Source of the DNA: an uncultured Dehalococcoidia bacterium
GTDB lineage: Bacteria; Chloroflexota; Dehalococcoidia; Lucifugimonadales; UBA3495
Reading direction: 5' to 3'
Assembly: GCA_958295765.1 (NCBI GenBank)
Contig: CATQHB010000002.1
Coordinates: forward strand, 301,717-365,716
Length of the DNA stretch: 64,000 bases
The notes below the pieces were generated by a model that was given only the letters and a program-made list of their open reading frames with translations, ran no database searches and was not told the DNA's origin. A program made the position numbers and the translations under genes. Shown in pieces: positions 59,852 to 64,000 of this stretch. The first letter of the stretch is position 1; every line of letters begins with the position of its first letter.

Positions 59852-60838
59852 ATGCTTGCGCGCAGCGCACAAGGACTCTACTGGATGGGCCGCTACCTGG
59901 AGCGGGCGCAGCGTCTGTGCGTCCTGCTGGGCTTGCAGGCCGAGGCCCTGGTTGACCGCCCCGTTCGGGAGATATACTTCGGCTGGAGCCGCATCTACGA
60001 CAGTGTGAACCGGCACCCCCCCGGGGACAGCCTGGAACTGTTCGACAACGATGAGTTCATCCTGGCCGACTCCTACACCCTGGCCGACGACCTCACCTTT
60101 GAGCGCGCCAACCCGGATTCGGTATGGAGCTGTTTCGCCCTGGGCCGGGAGAACGCCCGCCAGATGCGCCACTGCATCAGCGCCGAAATGTGGACGCGCC
60201 TGAACCTGGCCTATCTGCGGATACAAAAGCTGGACATGGAAACTATCTGGAGAACCTCCCCGGAAAGTTTCTACGCGGAAACGGCGGCGGAAATAGATAC
60301 CTTTGCCGGCGTGGCCGCCTCCACAATGTACCGGGATGACGGCTGGCAGTTTATGCAACTGGGCTGTTTCATTGAGCGCGCCCAACTCCTGGCTTCGCTG
60401 CTGCTGGCCCAGCTTTCTGCGGATACGCCGGTTGGCGATACCGCAGTCCAGGAGGACTCGGACGCCGAGTGGGCCAGCCTGCTGCGCGCCTGCCACGCCT
60501 TTGAGGCGTACCACCGCCGCTATGGGGTGGAGGTGCAGCCGGGCCAGGCGCTGGACCTGCTGGTTACCGACCGACTGCTGCCCAATTCCCTGGGCCGAGC
60601 CATCGATATGGCGGCGACGGAGTTGGCCGCCATCGGTTCGGCGCCGGATACCCGCTCCGGCGAAGCCGCCCAACGGCTGGCCGGTCGAATGGGCGACCTG
60701 GTTCACTACGACTGGCCGGACCGAGCCGCCCCGGAAGACCGGGAGGCTTGCCTGCAACAGCTAAGCGACTACTGCCGGGAACTGCATAACCTGGTTACCG
60801 CAGCCTACTTCGACTACCCGGTAGATCACCTTTCCTGA
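59852..60838 (+). CDS. Alpha-E domain-containing protein
   Basis: 328 residues, all helical, of the alpha-E (DUF403) family: MLARSAQGLYWMGRYLERAQRLCVLL at the N-terminus is diagnostic, and ENARQMRHCISAEMWTRLN and FMQLGCFIERAQLLASLLLAQL are conserved internal repeats. It forms a functional pair with the ATP-grasp gene 6 nt upstream; AAGGACG precedes the ATG. The third typical partner, a transglutaminase-like protease, is not here. Confidence 0.92.
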   Translation: MLARSAQGLYWMGRYLERAQRLCVLLGLQAEALVDRPVREIYFGWSRIYDSVNRHPPGDSLELFDNDEFILADSYTLADDLTFERANPDSVWSCFALGRENARQMRHCISAEMWTRLNLAYLRIQKLDMETIWRTSPESFYAETAAEIDTFAGVAASTMYRDDGWQFMQLGCFIERAQLLASLLLAQLSADTPVGDTAVQEDSDAEWASLLRACHAFEAYHRRYGVEVQPGQALDLLVTDRLLPNSLGRAIDMAATELAAIGSAPDTRSGEAAQRLAGRMGDLVHYDWPDRAAPEDREACLQQLSDYCRELHNLVTAAYFDYPVDHLS

Positions 60839-60921
60839 CCGGACGGGGATGCACCCAGGGCAAACGCATTCTAAATCGGTTTAATCCCGGGGCCAGGTGG
60901 CCCGTATATTGGGGACTACTT

Positions 60922-61326
60922 TCAGACCAGAGACTCCGGGTCCAGCAAGGCCCTGGTCCGCTCCCGTTCCTCCGGGGTGATTCCCAGGGCTACGGTGGCG
61001 TAGCCGGCCTGGCGGTCCAGGATGTGCAGGCTGCGGATGTTTATCCCGGCCTGGCTGATGCGGGCGGCCACTTTCGCCAAGGCGCCGGCCTCATCCTTCA
61101 GCCGGACAATCAGGGAATCGTCGGCCACTGCCGTAAAGCCGGCGTTGGTCAGCACGGTCAGGGCCTGGTCGGTATCGGTGTTGTCGGCGCTGAGGATGAC
61201 CATACCCTGGCCGTTTTCGACCTGGGTGTTGATAGTGGACAGATTGATGCCGGCCTCGGCCAGGACGCGGGTGATTTCCGCCAGCGCGCCCACCTCATCC
61301 ATCACCATCACCACGATTCTTTCCAT
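60922..61326 (-). CDS. Double ACT-domain protein
   Basis: 134 residues made of two ACT domains: VMVMDEVGALAEITRVLAEAGINLSTI (residues ~6-32) and IVRLKDEAGALAKVAARISQAGINIRSL (~74-101). Such proteins bind amino acids. The ATG at 61326 follows GGAGGATTTC; a TTG one codon earlier is in frame. It lies downstream of the histidine decarboxylase gene on the same strand, so histidine is a reasonable guess for its ligand, but this is inferred from position only. Confidence 0.88.
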   Translation of the reverse strand: MERIVVMVMDEVGALAEITRVLAEAGINLSTINTQVENGQGMVILSADNTDTDQALTVLTNAGFTAVADDSLIVRLKDEAGALAKVAARISQAGINIRSLHILDRQAGYATVALGITPEERERTRALLDPESLV

Positions 61327-61371
61327 CAAGAAATCCTCCTCCGGGAGTTAAGAACTGAGACCGCCCGTTAT

Positions 61372-62583
61372 TCAATTCGCAACTTCCGCTGCCTGATTAG
61401 TAACTTCCAGATCGCCATTGCCGTAACTGCCGTAGCCATGGCGGTGCCATTGGCCGCGGCCGGCGTCGGTGCCCGGGGCCAGGCAGTCTTTCACCAGTTC
61501 ATCCACCATCTGACGGGTTACGTGGGGCATAGTAATCAGGTGGGCGATGTCCCCCAGGGGAGCGATTTGCCACTTGTTGAAAACCTCCAGGGAGGGCCGG
61601 GGGAAAACTACCGTTACCGAGTTCTTGTTGCGCCAGGCGGGTAGGCCCACGTCATTGAACCGTTCTACGGCATACTCGGCCACCGCCAGCATTTCCGCCA
61701 CCAGTTCCCGAAAACCCTCCAGGCCATAGCGCTCAAAGGCGTACCACAGCAGCAAGGGCGTCCAGCAGTTGCGGGAACCCAGCAGGGTGGTATCCATCAC
61801 CCCTACGTATTCGATGGAACGGGCGATGCGCGCCACGTAGTCCCGCTTGGTGAGCACTACGCCGCAGGGCAGGGGAGAGCCGATGAGCTTGTGGCCGCTG
61901 ATGGCTACGCTGTCGATGCCGGCGTCAAAGCCGTAGGGCTGCGGGTCCGGGACAAAGGGTAGAATCATCCCGCTCAGGGCGGCGTCGGCGTGGATGTAGG
62001 AACGGGTTATCGCCAGGTCTTTCAGGATACGCCGCACCGTGTTCAGGTTGTCCACCGCGCCTTTCATCGTAGTGCCGATGTTCGCCATAAAAATCACCGG
62101 CACGTCCCGATTGATGCGGATGGTTTCGTACAGGTCGGCGTAGTCAATCTCCCCGTTGTCCTGGCTCTTAATCATAATGTTGCGCATATTCAGGACGCGC
62201 AGGTTCTTGAGGACGCTGTAGTGGGTGTCCTCGGAGAAATAGGCTATGCCCTGGGGATAAAGCTCCCGGCCCAGGTAGAGGCCGTACATATTGCCCTCGG
62301 AGCCGCCGGAGGTAACGTAGCCCCAGGCGTTTTCCGGTTCCAGGCGCATCAGGCCGGCGAACCGGGCCACCACTTCCCGCTCAAACTGGTGGCTGTTGCT
62401 GCGGTAGTTGCTGTCGTGAAAGGGGTCGCCCACGTTGTTGGCGGGATAGTTGAGAAAGGGCAACAGTTCGGTGTAGTCGAAGTTCTGGTTGGCCGGGTAG
62501 CCCACCTGAGTGCTCCGGACTTCGTCAAAGGTGAACTTCAGGGTGTTCAGGCGCGCCCGGGCCGCCAGGCTCAATGGTTTCAT
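61372..62583 (-). CDS. hdc: Pyridoxal-phosphate-dependent histidine decarboxylase
   Basis: 403 residues of group II decarboxylases. The PLP lysine is Lys232 in SGHKLIG; His121 stacks on the cofactor in SEDTHYSVLK; Asp200 in HADAALSG binds the pyridine nitrogen. Residue numbers agree with the well-studied PLP-type bacterial histidine decarboxylases (Lys232). The YVTSGGSEGNMYGLYLGRE block is typical. The last 35 residues are a Gly/His-rich extension (RGQWHRHGYGSYGNGD) beyond the usual end. AAGGAGAGG precedes the ATG. A dedicated histidine/histamine antiporter is not adjacent. Confidence 0.92.
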   Translation of the reverse strand: MKPLSLAARARLNTLKFTFDEVRSTQVGYPANQNFDYTELLPFLNYPANNVGDPFHDSNYRSNSHQFEREVVARFAGLMRLEPENAWGYVTSGGSEGNMYGLYLGRELYPQGIAYFSEDTHYSVLKNLRVLNMRNIMIKSQDNGEIDYADLYETIRINRDVPVIFMANIGTTMKGAVDNLNTVRRILKDLAITRSYIHADAALSGMILPFVPDPQPYGFDAGIDSVAISGHKLIGSPLPCGVVLTKRDYVARIARSIEYVGVMDTTLLGSRNCWTPLLLWYAFERYGLEGFRELVAEMLAVAEYAVERFNDVGLPAWRNKNSVTVVFPRPSLEVFNKWQIAPLGDIAHLITMPHVTRQMVDELVKDCLAPGTDAGRGQWHRHGYGSYGNGDLEVTNQAAEVAN

Positions 62584-62627
62584 TACGCCACCTCTCCTTA
62601 GGCCATTTTAACACAGAGACGCAGCAG

Positions 62628-62836
62628 GTTAAGAATTAGGAATTAGGAATTGGGGGCGGCGAGATTACTGATGCGTGAGCGTAACCTGAATCATTCCGGT
62701 CCGGCCCCTACCACCGCCCCCTGAGTCGGTCAAAGGACGGAGGACGGATGTTTGACAAGCTCACCGCGAGCGGAGTTCAGAGCATTGCTCACGCATCAGT
62801 AATAATTCTTAATTCCTAATTCCTAATTCCCAATTG
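62628..62836. repeat. Nested inverted-repeat element with R6 ends
   Basis: Outer arms AAGAATTAGGAATTAGGAAT (62630-62649) and the inverse CTAATTCCTAATTCCCAATT near 62816-62835; inner arms ATTACTGATGCGTGAGC (about 62665-62681) and GCTCACGCATCAGTAAT (about 62787-62803). A degenerate R1 arm (GACAAGCTCACCGCGAGCGG) lies inside. The same outer arms flank 31197-31553. No gene is present. Confidence 0.75.
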
Positions 62837-62842
62837 TACCCC

Positions 62843-64000
62843 CTAGATGGTCAGTTCTAGGATGTAGAGGCCGCCCTTGAGCCGGTCAACCACGTACATT
62901 ATCCCGTTTTCGTCCACGTAAACGTCGTTGACGCCGTTGGAGGGTGCGCCGTCGGGCATCTCCGGCACGAAGTAGGCTACTTCCTCGGGCTGGAAGGGGT
63001 TGCTGGTGTCATAGACCCGCACGCCGGCGTTAAAGAAGGTGCCATAGATGAGGGTGTCCGAGTGGAAACAGGTAGGCCCGGGCTGGTTCTCGTAAACGTT
63101 GTGGGCGCCAAACCGGCCGGGGCGGTTAAAGAAATCCTCGGTGTCCGGCATCGGGAAGGTGCTGATGATGACCGGGTTGGTCTCGTCCCGAATGTCCATC
63201 ATCCAGATGAGCTTGGGGTAGTCCTCGCCGTTGAGCCGCACCGCCTCCTGGGTTACCACCATCAAGTCCCGGTTGAACAAGGGCAGGACGGTGTGGGTAA
63301 AGCCGGGGAAGGGCGGGGCGTAGTTGATGTGGCTGACCATTTGGGGGTTGCCCTTGTCGGCGATGTCCAGGATGACTACGCCGGAGTCCATATAGGCGCA
63401 ATAGGCCCGGTCGGGGCGCTCCGGATAGACGTTGCCGTTGTGCAGGCGGTGGCCGGCGTCAAACTGGGGATGCCGGGCCGGCATCGGTTCGGCGTCGCCC
63501 TCCCGGGTGCCGGGGAACCACCAGCGTCCGGCTTCCTTGGGCGCGGTGGGGTCGCTGACATCCACAATCATATAGAACTGGTCATCCTTCTGATTGCGGG
63601 GCTGGAAGTCGGCGGCGCCGGTGGACAGGTGAGCGTAATCGCCCTCCACCCACCAGAGGCAATGACAGCCCCGGGAGTAGGGGCCGCTCAAGTCCATAAA
63701 GCCGATTTGCCGCGGCTCCTCCGGGTTGCTGATGTTGTAAACGCCCATCCCGGTGCCCGGCTGCCCCGGTTGCAGCGACTGGTAGGCCACCAGCATAGTG
63801 TCGTCCACGATAGACAGAGAGTTGGAGCGCAGATGTCCATAGGCCAACTCGGTTTGGGCCAGAAGCTTGGGGTTGGACAGGTCGGTTACGTCCACGCTGG
63901 TAATGTCCTTGGGGGCGCTTTCGTGAGCCAGGTAGAGGACGCGGCGGCCGTCCCCGGTCTGATGCAGGTGGACGCCCTCGCCGATGTTGCCATAACCGTT
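62843..64000 (-). CDS. LVIVD-repeat beta-propeller protein, N-terminus beyond right window edge
   Basis: At least 385 residues; the frame is open through 64000 without a stop. Repeats of the LVIVD type are visible: SVDVTDLSNPKLLAQTEL, GVYNISNPEEPRQIGFMDL, MIVDVSDPTAPKEAGRWW, VVILDIADKGNPQMVSHI and VYDTSNPFQPEEVAYFV. The C-terminus is YVVDRLKGGLYILELTI. Such proteins form propellers and are usually secreted or surface proteins. A signal peptide cannot be checked because the start is missing. A GTG at 63895 would give a shorter protein, but the upstream codons (GYGNIGEGVHLHQTGDGRRV) are clearly coding. Confidence 0.85.
   Translation of the reverse strand, partial: NGYGNIGEGVHLHQTGDGRRVLYLAHESAPKDITSVDVTDLSNPKLLAQTELAYGHLRSNSLSIVDDTMLVAYQSLQPGQPGTGMGVYNISNPEEPRQIGFMDLSGPYSRGCHCLWWVEGDYAHLSTGAADFQPRNQKDDQFYMIVDVSDPTAPKEAGRWWFPGTREGDAEPMPARHPQFDAGHRLHNGNVYPERPDRAYCAYMDSGVVILDIADKGNPQMVSHINYAPPFPGFTHTVLPLFNRDLMVVTQEAVRLNGEDYPKLIWMMDIRDETNPVIISTFPMPDTEDFFNRPGRFGAHNVYENQPGPTCFHSDTLIYGTFFNAGVRVYDTSNPFQPEEVAYFVPEMPDGAPSNGVNDVYVDENGIMYVVDRLKGGLYILELTI

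Overview
The window is high-GC bacterial chromosome. The mix of F420 biosynthesis genes, xanthine-dehydrogenase-type molybdenum hydroxylase subunits, F420-type luciferase-like oxidoreductases, cobalamin salvage, GTG/TTG starts and very dense intergenic palindromic repeats suggests a Chloroflexota (Dehalococcoidia or SAR202-like) genome, probably from a metagenome. That placement is inferred from gene content, not from a marker gene. I found no rRNA, tRNA, CRISPR array, transposase or phage module.

Layout. 1-9.1 kb (minus strand): a molybdenum hydroxylase whose large and FAD subunits are separated by a two-gene restriction-modification cassette, then a DUF3500 protein and a split D-glutamate-cyclase-like pair. 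9.1-19.1 kb: a lone response regulator; a minus-strand operon fakA-like, degV/fakB-like, recG, NYN protein; ruvB with a clear promoter; a NIPSNAP protein. 19.4-28.3 kb: F420 operon cofG-cofH-cofD-cofC-LLM oxidoreductase, then fabI, a zinc-ribbon/TPR protein, an SDR and a VOC protein. 28.7-49.9 kb: a cobalamin region that opens with a consensus promoter, a B12 riboswitch and a terminator. It continues with a ChuX/HutX-like small protein, cobB/cbiA, cobA, cobT, cobS, cbiB and cobD. It is then interrupted by about 8.5 kb of secreted or membrane proteins and resumes with a phosphoglycerate-mutase-type phosphatase, cobQ, cobU, an orphan HicB and a PduX-like threonine kinase. 50-54 kb: a tartrate/isocitrate-type dehydrogenase, a second DNA methyltransferase locus and a DUF2182 membrane protein. 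54-64 kb: an MFS transporter, four tandem copies of a small unnamed protein family, a LigB-type dioxygenase, an ATP-grasp/alpha-E pair, a double-ACT protein, histidine decarboxylase and an LVIVD-repeat protein that runs off the right end.

How the genes work together. The cobalamin genes cover amidation, adenosylation, aminopropanol-phosphate supply (PduX then CobD), its attachment (CbiB), and nucleotide-loop assembly (CobU, CobT, CobS, phosphatase). No corrin-ring genes are visible, so the cluster looks like salvage of incomplete corrinoids. The F420 genes make the deazaflavin, activate the phosphoacid and join them. The gamma-glutamyl ligase CofE is absent here.

Most notable observations: (1) an unnamed ~110-residue C-terminal domain shared by two unrelated, convergent genes at 43.2-43.9 kb, with a broken third copy at 41.3 kb; (2) two tandem arylsulfotransferase-like lipoproteins, each with a long poly-G tract inside the probable N-terminal coding region, which would make them phase-variable; (3) a heme-utilization-fold-like protein as the first gene after the B12 riboswitch; (4) a four-copy tandem small-protein family; (5) a restriction-modification cassette sitting between molybdoenzyme subunit genes; (6) at least six families of dispersed palindromic repeats, two of which nearly always occur together.
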